A DNA stretch of 64,000 nt. Source: Liquorilactobacillus nagelii DSM 13675 (GTDB lineage: Bacteria > Bacillota > Bacilli > Lactobacillales > Lactobacillaceae). A program made the position numbers and the translations under genes. This document shows positions 54,347 to 62,711 of this stretch, piece by piece. The notes beneath the pieces were generated by a model. That model did not search any database. It was given only the letters and a program-made list of their open reading frames with translations, and had not been told where the DNA came from. How positions within the stretch are numbered: the first letter of the stretch is position 1; each line of letters begins with the position of its first letter. The stretch is from positions 2,232,001-2,296,000 of the forward strand of contig NZ_CP049304.1 of NCBI RefSeq assembly GCF_019444005.1, in the 5' to 3' direction.

Positions 54347-56209
54347 TTGAACGATCGGTTGCGGATGCTGGTGATACAGCTTAGCAATGAAAAATGGCAG
54401 ACAGCGCAGCAACTAGCTCAACAATTAGAAGTTACCCCGAGAACAATTAGAAGTTATATCGCTAAACTTAAAGAAAATGGGGTCCTTTTACAGGCATCGC
54501 ATACAAAGGGGTACCGGTTGCAAAATCAAACTGATAGCCAGTTTTTAAATGAAGTATCAATTGGACCAGAAGCACGGCGACGAGAATTTTTGGTTGCCTT
54601 GCTGCACTATGGCTCGATTGATTATTATCAGTTTGCTTTGGAACATCATGTCGAGGATACAACGGTTGCTAAAGATATTAGTCTGCTTAATCGTAAATTA
54701 AGTTCATATACAGCAAAGATAGCTGTAAAGGATTATGTTGCTGCCTTGGAAGCAAACGAAGAACAGGTACGTCAGATTTTATTAGATCAACTTTATCAAG
54801 AATCTGCGACAGCTGGATTTAATGTTCAGGCATTACGCCATTATTTTCATTTTAAATTTAATTATGATGAATTAACGCAGTTTATTCGACAACAATTAAA
54901 GCAAAATGATTTGGTTTTGAATGACTATAATTTTACCAATTTTGTTTTTCATTTATTGGTGGCAATTGACCGTAACCAAAAGCTAGGGAAAACTATTCAA
55001 CCAGAAATGCAGGCTTCAAACCAGTCGCAAAAAGTAATCTCGGTTTTAGTTGTCTGGTTGCGCAAAAGCTACGGTTTAAGTTTATTGATTGAAGATCAGC
55101 GTTATTTGACGTTGTTACTCGATAATACCGCTCAAATTTCGTGGAAGAATCATGAATCAATTAGGAAATTGGCAATAATGGTCAATGAAATTCTACAAGA
55201 AATCAATCTACGTTATGAATTGAACTTAAATGATGAACATTTTGTTGATCGTCTGCTGTTGCATGTAGCGAACTTAGTTAATCGAGGCCATTGCAGTCAA
55301 TTATTGCAACATCAGATTCCCTTGGTGCATCATATAAAACAAACTTATCCCCTAATTTATGATGTGGCCGTTTTCTTTGTCAGTCAATTAGCCAAAAAGA
55401 TGGGTTTGGCTTTAGAGTCAGACACAGAAATTGCCCTAATTGCGATTCATTTTGGCTTGTACATTGAAGATTCGCTAATCAACTCGGATACACTAACAAT
55501 CAGTTTGATTTCTCCAGGATATCAGGAGTTGCGTCAAAAAATTGCTAATAAAATTAGTGCTAGTTATGGTAAGCGGGTGGTTGTTAAAACTTATAGTGAT
55601 GATCAACGTGTTGATAAAAGTGGTTTGGTTTTAACGACCGATCCGACAATACAACGTCCTGGATATTTGCTTGTTTCTAATTTTTTTAATAGCCGTGATC
55701 GAGCAAACGTTACCGATAAAATTGACCATTATTTGCAGAAAAAAAGTGACTTACGTTTTGAATACTTTTTGAGTAAGTGTTTGAGTGAGGAACATTTTCA
55801 AATTTCCAGGTCTTTTGCTGATAAGAAAAGTTTTATCGAACAACGGGGCAATGATTTGCTTAAAACAGGTTACATTGAAGCTGATTTTTTAGGTGATGTC
55901 CTTAAAAGAGAATCAATGTCTTCAACTAACATGCTTAATGGAGTTGCTATTCCACATTCGTTACAAATTGGAGCAAATCGCTCGATAATTGACATTACAA
56001 TTTTCCCATCAGGGGTGGTGTGGGATCAAAATGCTGCTCCAGTTGAGATTGTAGTTTTATCTTGTATCAAGGCTAGTGATCAAGCAATTTTTGGTGATTT
56101 TATGGATCACCTAGTTAAAATTACCAGCAATTCTAAACTATTTAATCGGTTGAAAGAAAGCCGTAGTTTCAACGATTTTCTCCATGAATTGCGGACTATT
56201 AGTAAATAA
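54347..56209 (+). CDS. LicR/BglG-type PRD regulator with EIIB and EIIA domains
   Basis: A 620-residue activator. Two N-terminal HTH units (WQTAQQLAQQLEVTPRTIRS near 20-40; the second near 90-110) are followed by PRD1 and PRD2 (conserved His in LLHVANLVNRGH and IAIHFGLYIEDS), an EIIB-like part that has lost the Cys (SLISPGYQELRQ), and an EIIA domain (VAIPHSLQIGANRSIIDITI with His). Phosphorylation by HPr and by the Cel EIIB would tune it. The TTG at 54347 is chosen, eight bases after AAGGAG; the GTG at 54338 overlaps that site. Confidence 0.87.
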   Translation: MNDRLRMLVIQLSNEKWQTAQQLAQQLEVTPRTIRSYIAKLKENGVLLQASHTKGYRLQNQTDSQFLNEVSIGPEARRREFLVALLHYGSIDYYQFALEHHVEDTTVAKDISLLNRKLSSYTAKIAVKDYVAALEANEEQVRQILLDQLYQESATAGFNVQALRHYFHFKFNYDELTQFIRQQLKQNDLVLNDYNFTNFVFHLLVAIDRNQKLGKTIQPEMQASNQSQKVISVLVVWLRKSYGLSLLIEDQRYLTLLLDNTAQISWKNHESIRKLAIMVNEILQEINLRYELNLNDEHFVDRLLLHVANLVNRGHCSQLLQHQIPLVHHIKQTYPLIYDVAVFFVSQLAKKMGLALESDTEIALIAIHFGLYIEDSLINSDTLTISLISPGYQELRQKIANKISASYGKRVVVKTYSDDQRVDKSGLVLTTDPTIQRPGYLLVSNFFNSRDRANVTDKIDHYLQKKSDLRFEYFLSKCLSEEHFQISRSFADKKSFIEQRGNDLLKTGYIEADFLGDVLKRESMSSTNMLNGVAIPHSLQIGANRSIIDITIFPSGVVWDQNAAPVEIVVLSCIKASDQAIFGDFMDHLVKITSNSKLFNRLKESRSFNDFLHELRTISK

Positions 56210-56215
56210 TCTAAA

Positions 56216-56265
56216 CAAAGTACTTCAAATTTATGGAAAATCCTAAATTTGAGGTACTTTTGTTT
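56216..56265 (+). terminator. Terminator of the Cel operon
   Basis: AAAGTACTTCAAATTT pairs with AAATTTGAGGTACTTT, then TTGTTT. Confidence 0.8.
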
Positions 56266-56376
56266 ATTTAAAGTAAGCATTATTACTGTCGAAATGGTAA
56301 AGCCGTGCTACAATCAAAGAGGTTAAATGTCGTTGATTAAATTGTAAGCGTTTTATTAAAAGAAAGAGGCGATATC

Positions 56377-57365
56377 ATGTTTAACAATGTTACAGTTGCT
56401 GGTAGTGGTACGTTAGGAAGTCAGATTGCTTTTCAAACAGCTTTTAAAGGTTTTGAAGTTACTATTTATGATATTAGTGATAAGGCATTGGAGAATGCGA
56501 AACAAGAAGTTGCTGATTTAAGTGAACGTTACATTGAAGAAATCAAAAGTTCAGAAGAAAATTATCAAGCGGCCATTAAAGATGTCAGTTACAATGCCAA
56601 TTTACTGCCGAATATTAAACAAGTCTTTACCAGCAGTACTAATGAACAAATTGGCAAAGTTTTTTCAGCAGGTAAGCGGATCAAATATAGTAAGGATTTA
56701 GCAGAGGCAGTGGCAGATGCTGATTTAGTGATTGAAGCGATTCCAGAAAATGTCAAAATCAAAACCGAATTTTACACACAATTAGGTGAAGTTGCTCCAG
56801 AAAAAACCGTTTTTGCGACGAACTCGTCAACTTTGCTGCCGAGTCAATTTGCTGAAGTTACTGGCCGACCGGAAAAATTTTAGCGCTACATTTTGCCAAT
56901 GAAATTTGGCATAATAATACCGCTGAAATCATGGGTCATGCTGGAACTAATCATGATATCTATGATCAAGTTGTTGACTTTGCTAAAGAAATCGGGATGA
57001 TCCCAATCAAAGTGAAGAAAGAACAAGCGGGCTATATTTTGAACTCGATTTTGGTGCCGTTGCTGGACGCAGCCCAGTTATTGTACGCCAATCAGGTAGG
57101 AGACCCAGAAACGATCGATAAAACGTGGATGTTGGCAACTGGTTCGCCTCAAGGCCCATTTGGTACGCTCGATGTTGTCGGCATCAGGACAGCTTACAAC
57201 ATTGTAAAAAATTATGCTGAAACAACGGGAGAAGACCGCTATGAAAGAGTTGCTAAACTCTTAAAAGAAGACTTTATTGATCAAGGAAAACTTGGTGTGT
57301 CAACTGGTGAAGGCTTTTATAAGTATCCGCATCCACGGTATAAAGATCCGGATTTCTTAAAGTAA
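56377..57365 (+). CDS. 3-hydroxyacyl-CoA dehydrogenase-like protein, one frameshift
   Basis: About 329 residues once repaired. VAGSGTLGSQIAFQTAFKGF is the NAD loop, VADADLVIEAIPENVKIKTE and VFATNSSTLLPSQFAEVTG follow, and the second reading supplies NEIWHNNTAEIMGHAGTNHD (catalytic His region) plus the C-terminal helical domain (GSPQGPFGTLDVVGIRTAYN). At 56878-56881 there are four T; five would read EKFLALHFANE and join the two readings at 56883/56884. The gene is otherwise intact, so a sequencing error or very recent mutation is likely. The substrate may be a 3-hydroxyacyl-CoA or another hydroxy acid. AGAGGCGATATC precedes the ATG. Confidence 0.8.
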
Positions 57366-57407
57366 AGGAAATTATTATTTAGAAGGTTAAAAGTCAATCT
57401 TAGTTAA

Positions 57408-57453
57408 AAAGCTGCTATTAGCGTTAATTTTTAACGCTAATAGCAGCTTTTGT
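57408..57453 (+). terminator. Terminator after the dehydrogenase
   Basis: AAAGCTGCTATTAGCGTTAA pairs perfectly with the following repeat, then TTTTG. The longest stem in the window. Confidence 0.9.
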
Positions 57454-57569
57454 ATAGAGATTGAATGAAAGCCTTACCTAATTATTTAAAACTAAGCAAT
57501 TCAACTTTTTTAAAATTAATGAGAAAGGGTATAATAATAGTAATAGTCTAAAAAGGAGTGGCAAACACG

Positions 57570-58979
57570 ATGGAAAAACGAGTTAAAGGTTCATGTACAA
57601 CAATTTTGGTCGGGAAAAAAGCTTCAATTGATGGTTCAACGATTATTTCACGAAATGATGATGGTCATGAGGCACTTGATCCAGAACGTTTAGTGGTAGT
57701 TAATCCAGCCGAGCAGCCGCGGCATTATCAATCAGTGATCAGCAAGGTCCAAGTTGAATTACCGGATAGTCCATTACGATACACCTCGATTCCGAATTCT
57801 ATTTTGAAGGATGGAATCTGGCCGGCAGCTGGAATTAACAGTGACAATATTGCAATGTCGGCTACGGAAACAATTACCACTAATTCACGTGTTTTAGGGA
57901 TTGATCCGTTTGTTGCAGGTGGCATTGGTGAAGAAGACTTGGTAACTTTAGTGCTGCCATATATTCACAGTGCTAAAGAAGGCGTAACTCGGTTAGGTGC
58001 TTTGCTCGAAAAATACGGTACTTATGAACCAAATGGGATTGCCTTTTCAGACAAAGATGAAATTTGGTGGCTGGAAACAATTGGCGGACATCACTGGGCT
58101 GCTAAACGGATTCCGGATGATGCCTATGTAGTTGCACCAAATCGGATGAATATTGATGATTTTGATTTTGCTGCAGCTGATACAATGGCTTCTGCAGATT
58201 TAGAGGAAATGATTGCTAAGTACCATTTGAATCCTGATTTTAATCGAGTAAACTTGCGGCATATTTTTGGTAGTTCATCCATTAAGGATACGGTTTACAA
58301 TAATCCGCGAGCTTGGTATGGTCAAAAATATTTTACGCCAGAAGTTGAACAGGATCCAATGGAACAGGATTTACCCTTTATCTGTCATGCTAATCGTAAA
58401 ATCTCAATTGAAGATGTCAAATTTGTATTGAGTTCACATTTTGAAAATACCAAATACGATGTTTATGGTTCAGGTTCCGAGTCTGACAAAACTTTATTCC
58501 GTCCAATTGGAATTAACCGAAATCATGATGTTCACATTTTACAGATTCGCAATGATGTACCAGCTGAAATTGCGGGGATTCATTGGATTGCGTTTGGGGC
58601 TAATACCTTTAATACCGTAGTACCATTTTATGCTAATGTTACCGATACTCCAGCTAGCTACAAAGATGCCAATGGAACTTTCAATTTAAATCATATGTAC
58701 TGGCTGAGTTGTACAACTGCGCTGTTAGGTGACACTGATTATGATTTTTATGTCGATATGCGCAATAGTTATGAATTAGCGGCAATGAGTGCTTACCGTA
58801 AAATTGAAAATGATACTGATGCTGCTTTAAATCAGCATCAAGCAGATGCACAAGAATATTTGGCAGCCGCAAACCAACAGTTGGCGGATAAAGCAATGGA
58901 ACTGCAGACCAAGTTACTTGGTGATATGGTAATCGCCGGTTCTGAAAAAATGAAATTACGATATAACTTGAATGATTAG
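57570..58979 (+). CDS. C69-family dipeptidase (PepD type)
   Basis: A 469-residue N-terminal-nucleophile hydrolase of family C69, which cleaves dipeptides in the cytosol. The nucleophile Cys is in [20 protein letters not shown] (residues 5-24), unlike self-processed relatives it sits near the very N-terminus. [34 protein letters not shown] and [20 protein letters not shown] are typical. The ATG at 57570 is chosen, eleven bases after AAGGAG; the GTG at 57558 overlaps it. A terminator lies both before and after, so it is a single-gene unit. Confidence 0.9.
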   Translation: MEKRVKGSCTTILVGKKASIDGSTIISRNDDGHEALDPERLVVVNPAEQPRHYQSVISKVQVELPDSPLRYTSIPNSILKDGIWPAAGINSDNIAMSATETITTNSRVLGIDPFVAGGIGEEDLVTLVLPYIHSAKEGVTRLGALLEKYGTYEPNGIAFSDKDEIWWLETIGGHHWAAKRIPDDAYVVAPNRMNIDDFDFAAADTMASADLEEMIAKYHLNPDFNRVNLRHIFGSSSIKDTVYNNPRAWYGQKYFTPEVEQDPMEQDLPFICHANRKISIEDVKFVLSSHFENTKYDVYGSGSESDKTLFRPIGINRNHDVHILQIRNDVPAEIAGIHWIAFGANTFNTVVPFYANVTDTPASYKDANGTFNLNHMYWLSCTTALLGDTDYDFYVDMRNSYELAAMSAYRKIENDTDAALNQHQADAQEYLAAANQQLADKAMELQTKLLGDMVIAGSEKMKLRYNLND

Positions 58980-59043
58980 TTTTCCAGTGTTAAGTTAGAA
59001 CTTAACCGGACATTGCCGTTTTACGACGGTAGCATAGATAAGA

Positions 59044-59087
59044 AAAGAGCTGTTCTTTAACCTTTTAAGGTTGTGAACGGCTCTTTT
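59044..59087 (+). terminator. Terminator after the dipeptidase
   Basis: AAGAGCTGTTC pairs with GAACGGCTCTT, with an inner AACC/GGTT stem, then TTTTT. Confidence 0.85.
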
Positions 59088-59089
59088 TG

Positions 59090-59400
59090 GATTGTTCGGG
59101 TCTCCGTCAAACCATATTGGTAGAACCGTGAAGTCCTCTGAATAGGTGGCTTCATTATTTTACAATTAAAAGAATTCTGGCATAAACTTTGTTTTTTAAT
59201 TGCTTCTTGGATTTGGTGAGCTGTTTCATAGACATATTTAAGCTTTGAATTAGTACTAAGCCCTAAATCAATCAGGCTCTGTTGCGTCATATATTCGTTA
59301 AGCCCTCTGAAGTATTGTGTTTTTGAACGATTGATTTTTAAAGCCTTATAGATACGACTATGCTTATCGCCTTGTTGCAAATATGTCGTATGGTTGGAGT
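59090..59400 (-). mobile_element. Transposase C-terminal relic (ISL3-like)
   Basis: The minus strand reads KHSRIYKALKINRSKTQYFR, GLNEYMTQQSLIDLGLSTNS and KLKYVYETAHQIQEAIKKQ, which resembles the linker and C-terminal part of ISL3-family transposases; after that the frame decays. No start or terminal repeat is visible. The family is suggested by short pattern only. Confidence 0.4.
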
Positions 59401-59707
59401 GGAAATTTAGGCATTTAAAATGCCATCTAATTGGAGTTTTGATCAGTTTACGGAATACATAGCAGGCTCAACTGGGATTGATATTGATCAAGATGCTGCT
59501 TCTGGAAAAGATCAAGGGGTTTCGAAGACGACTGACACTATGACTAATAAAAATTCTGCCTTCTTCGAACAATTGCAAAAAGTTGAAGAGCAGGCAAAAA
59601 AATATGTAAGTGATTCTACTTCAATAACTGAACGAATCGCTCAATTTTATAGACAATTTGATTATTCATCAGCAGAATGGATTCCAATTGCGGGAGTGCT
59701 AGAATAA
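59391..59707 (+). pseudogene. Second copy of the unknown gene family seen at 8147
   Basis: ATG 59391 opens MSYGWSGNLGI and then stops, and a +1 shift leads to MPSNWSFDQFTEYIAGSTGI, DIDQDAASGKDQ and on to a stop at 59707. At 8147 the same order occurs in one frame (GYSGNLG then PTKWAFDQFAE). The rest is acidic and helical (FFEQLQKVEEQAKKYVSDST), without a known domain. No ribosome site precedes it. Both copies lie next to transposase debris. I do not recognise the family. Confidence 0.4.
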
Positions 59708-60079
59708 AGTATGGTTAAATACAGTGAATTTAGCATGAAACATTTCAAGCGATAGAGACTTTAAGCCTTTATACGAAGACGCAACTGGTATTCAGATTGG
59801 TACTTCACATATGATGGCCGCTTTAAATGCACTCTTATTTTGGAAAACACTTTCCAAAAAGAAGAACAGTTACAAAAACCTACTGATCATTACATGGTTA
59901 AGTCTATTCTTAGTGGTTGCGTATACACCGGAGGACTACTGGACAACTAAAAACGTATATGGAGCGCAAATGTTTTGCTCACAAAGTATTAAAATAAAAA
60001 TAGTTAGAAAGAATTATGTACTTACTACACAGAGCCATACTTAAAATAAATATACTTAATTTCAGGAGGATTGTATATA
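59708..60079. other. Coding debris of unknown origin
   Basis: Two plus frames hold protein-like pieces, PLYEDATGIQIGTSHMMAAL with NALLFWKTL and, one frame on, EEQLQKPTDHYMVKSILSGC with VYTGGLLDN. They look like one gene broken near 59865. I do not recognise it. Confidence 0.35.
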
Positions 60080-60607
60080 ATGTCAAAAATAATAGTTATC
60101 AGTGGCTTAACTGCTGGAGGCAAAACAACCCTTGTAAACTCGCTGGCACGAGAATTAAAAAATAGTAAAATCATTTCTTTTGATAATTATGATATTGATC
60201 AATTGCTTTCTGCACCACCACTCAATAAACCATTATCTCAGACAATTAATTTGTATGACATTCAAAATATTATTTCAGCAGTAAATTCAGCAAGATATAA
60301 ATATGACTATATTCTTGTTGATTATCCTTTTGGTAATCGTCACGAATTATTTAATCGATTAATCGATTTAACGGTATACATTAAAACACCTCTTGACATT
60401 TTGCTAGCGCGTCGTATACTTCGAGATTTTTCAAATAAGGATATCAGTACTGTTAATAATTATTTAAATGTATATTTGAAAACTATAAGACAAGTTCTCA
60501 TTGAAAATGAAAATTTCATAGTAGATACTGCCGATCTTGTTTTAGCTGGTGAAGCACCATTGGCTACTGAAGTAGAAAAAGTAATTGGTACCATTAAGTC
60601 ACTTTAA
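60080..60607 (+). CDS. P-loop nucleoside/uridine kinase-like protein
   Basis: A 175-residue P-loop protein. Walker A is GLTAGGKTT (residues 9-17), ISFDNYDID and ILVDYPFGNRHELFNRLIDL follow at the substrate side, and LLARRILRDF is a lid-like basic helix. The fold is that of uridine kinase or small AAA_33-type kinases. AT content is above its neighbours, suggesting transfer with the accessory patch. AGGAGGATTG precedes the ATG. Substrate unknown. Confidence 0.65.
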   Translation: MSKIIVISGLTAGGKTTLVNSLARELKNSKIISFDNYDIDQLLSAPPLNKPLSQTINLYDIQNIISAVNSARYKYDYILVDYPFGNRHELFNRLIDLTVYIKTPLDILLARRILRDFSNKDISTVNNYLNVYLKTIRQVLIENENFIVDTADLVLAGEAPLATEVEKVIGTIKSL

Positions 60608-60734
60608 GATCAATACCTAGATTTTTTTCTTACATTTTCACTATAGATAATAAAACACAAAAACCTTGTTTTAAATAATTAATTATCAACACAACTTGAG
60701 TGTAGGTACATAATAATATTGTTCGCTTAATAGA

Positions 60735-60754
60735 GTAATTACATATATAATTAC
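60735..60754. promoter_or_regulatory. Operator of the PemIK pair
   Basis: GTAATTA (60735-60741) and TAATTAC (60748-60754) form a perfect dyad with six bases between, 19 bases before the antitoxin start. Confidence 0.6.
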
Positions 60755-60773
60755 ATAAAGGAGATGATTATGT

Positions 60774-61016
60774 ATGACTGTAAAAACTCGAAAACAAGGT
60801 AATTCAATAATGATTACCATCCCTGCAGAGTTTAATATTGGGGTCAATGCTGAATATGAGCCAATAATTGATGTGAATGGAGTTATAAGTTTTATGCCAG
60901 TACGAAGTAATTTATTTAAGCAAAATCCAGACTATGACTTGCGGAAAGCAATTAATGATGAAAAGATCCCTGATAATGGGAATTTAGTTGGAAAAGAGGA
61001 CTTTTGGCATGAATAA
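60774..61016 (+). CDS. PemI/MazE-type antitoxin
   Basis: An 80-residue AbrB-fold antitoxin: VKTRKQGNSIMITIPAEFNI (residues 3-22) is the DNA-binding part, and the C-terminal acidic tail (NDEKIPDNGNLVGKEDFWHE) should bind the toxin. AAAGGAGATG precedes the ATG. The 3' end overlaps the toxin start by eight bases. Confidence 0.85.
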   Translation: MTVKTRKQGNSIMITIPAEFNIGVNAEYEPIIDVNGVISFMPVRSNLFKQNPDYDLRKAINDEKIPDNGNLVGKEDFWHE

Positions 61017-61377
61017 AGACATGCCAAAACAAGGTGATTTAATTTGGATCAATAGTGAGCCAAATTCAGGGCATGAGTATGGGGCTCATGATGTAAGTGT
61101 CGGCAATACGCTTCGTCCTATGTTAGTAATGAGCGATCTTGCTTATAATCAGCGAACGGGAATGATCGTTGGATTTCCAATAACTCATACTACACATATA
61201 AACAAGCCTTTTCAGTTTGAACTTTCAGGGCACAAGATTAGTGGTCATGTTATTTTGACAGAGCTTTTAGGCTATGATTATCTAGCACGAGCGGGGGAAA
61301 CTGTAGATCATGTTAGCACGAAAGAACTTTTTCAAGCTAAAAGAGCTGTTAAGGATATATTTGGATTTCTAGATTAG
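61009..61377 (+). CDS. PemK/MazF-type toxin
   Basis: A 122-residue endoribonuclease toxin. PKQGDLIWINSEPNSGHEYG (residues 6-25) and GNTLRPMLVMSDLAYNQRTG carry the PemK core, with FPITHTTHINKP and HVILTELLGYDYLARAG near the active site. It is distinct from the MazF at 6584, so the window has two independent modules. The ATG at 61009 is chosen from its overlap with the antitoxin stop. Confidence 0.87.
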   Translation: MNKDMPKQGDLIWINSEPNSGHEYGAHDVSVGNTLRPMLVMSDLAYNQRTGMIVGFPITHTTHINKPFQFELSGHKISGHVILTELLGYDYLARAGETVDHVSTKELFQAKRAVKDIFGFLD

Positions 61378-61412
61378 TACATAGAAATGTATGCACTAAT
61401 TTTTTTGCAGGT

Positions 61413-61536
61413 GCGCCGAACCCATTTTCGAGGAAAATATCACGTAGAAAAAGAAGTTGGTATTCTATTAATGACAATGAATTTAACGAAGTTGGCAGGA
61501 ATTTTGATTAAAGCAGCTGCCAATTTTCCACGCTAA
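61413..61536 (+). mobile_element. Transposase C-terminal tail
   Basis: VRRTHFRGKYHVEKEVGILL then MTMNLTKLAGILIKAAANFP and a stop. This looks like the end of a DDE transposase (IS1182-like). An 11-bp hairpin lies 46 bases on. Nothing else of the element remains. Confidence 0.4.
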
Positions 61537-61582
61537 CAATTGGCTTGTTAGTTTTTTTCCAGCCACATTTTTTTGCATAAAA

Positions 61583-61610
61583 ATAGACTCTCTAGTTAAA
61601 GAGAGTCTAT
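61583..61610. terminator. Perfect 11-bp hairpin
   Basis: ATAGACTCTCT pairs with AGAGAGTCTAT around AGTTAA. There is no clear T-run, so it may be part of an IS end rather than a terminator. The bases 61611-61874 hold no gene that I can see. Confidence 0.4.
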
Positions 61611-61874
61611 GAGTGGAGTGGATTGATTAAGTCCACATTTAAAAGGTTTAACCCCATTGAATATTACTATCTCTATTTCACATAATATCATTTTCCAACC
61701 ACTAAAACATTAAATCTTCTCCCCTTTTGCTAAAATCTAGAAAAAAAGACTTGAACAAGTTTTTAATCAAATGTCCATTCAAGCTTTCTTGGGTTAACCG
61801 TCTTATTAAGAATAAGGCCAAAACACTACTCTTTATTTTAAATTGTATGCTAATATTGTAATTAGATTTAATTA

Positions 61875-62057
61875 CTAATGGTAAGGCAATTCTGAAAGTG
61901 ATACAAAAAGATTACTCGTATTTGTTTTTTCAGAAGAAGCTTTAGTAATATTAACATTTGTTGTTGTTTCAGCTTGAGCTGAGCTACCAACTGTTCCAAC
62001 AAGTAATCCCCCAGCAAGCAATGACAGTGTTACAAAACTAATTAATTTCTTTTTCAT
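61875..62057 (-). CDS. Small secreted peptide
   Basis: A 60-residue protein: a clear signal peptide (MKKKLISFVTLSLLAGGLLV, cleavage near SSAQAE) and a mature part of about 30 residues (TTTNVNITKASSEKTNTSNL, ending FVSLSELPYH) without Cys. AGGAGACGG precedes the ATG at 62057, just downstream of a dead resolvase. It could be a short pheromone-like or bacteriocin-like peptide, or a truncated surface protein. No transporter lies beside it. Confidence 0.5.
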   Translation of the reverse strand: MKKKLISFVTLSLLAGGLLVGTVGSSAQAETTTNVNITKASSEKTNTSNLFVSLSELPYH

Positions 62058-62071
62058 AGTCTAACCGTCTC

Positions 62072-62627
62072 CTATCGATATAAAGTAACCGGTGCAATTT
62101 CCAACATTCTGGCAAGCTGTCTCTTCGTGAGATCAGCTTTTTTTGATCTAATAATTTACAAGCTTCATTGTAAATATAACGTTTTTGGCGGTTAGGAGAA
62201 GCTGGATCATACTCACGGACTTTGCCTTTATATTTACCTTGTTTTTTAGCAATCTCAATCCCTTGTCGTTGGTGTTCACGAATTGTTTCGCGTTCTTCTT
62301 GAGCAATATATTTATAAAGATCCACGATAATATTAGTAATCAGGTTGCGCAGATTAGGGTCCTCAATATCGGCAAAGCTTGGTAAATTAAGGACATTCGT
62401 AGCGCCTTGTTGGCGACTTGCTTCAATAATATCGGTCGGGTCTTTCGAGTTGCGACCTAAACGATCCAGGCTAACGACAATTACTTCATCATCATCACGC
62501 AAATAGTTCAGCATTTCTGGTAGTTGGGGCGTTCAGTATCTTTACCAGAATTTTTTTCTTGGAAGATTTTGTTCACTCCAGCGCTTTTTAGTTGTTCAAG
62601 GTTAGGTCTGATTGAAATTAATTTCAC
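62072..62627 (-). pseudogene. Serine recombinase (resolvase) pseudogene
   Basis: Resolvase pieces occur in order across frames: NLEQLKSAGVNKIFQEKNSG, then after a frameshift MLNYLRDDDEVIVVSLDRLG, ITNIIVDLYKYIAQEERETI and REHQRQGIEIAKKQGKYKG, then, in another frame, KKADLTKRQLARMLEIAPVT with LYR and a stop at 62072 (the HTH). The first 20 residues, with the catalytic Ser of ARVS, are lost. At least two frameshifts make it inactive. Confidence 0.8.
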
Positions 62628-62711
62628 AAATATTTACAGTATTTTTACATAAATAACTAAAAAATGATACATTCAATCCTTATGATAAAGGTTAAAGGAG
62701 GGATTGATTAA

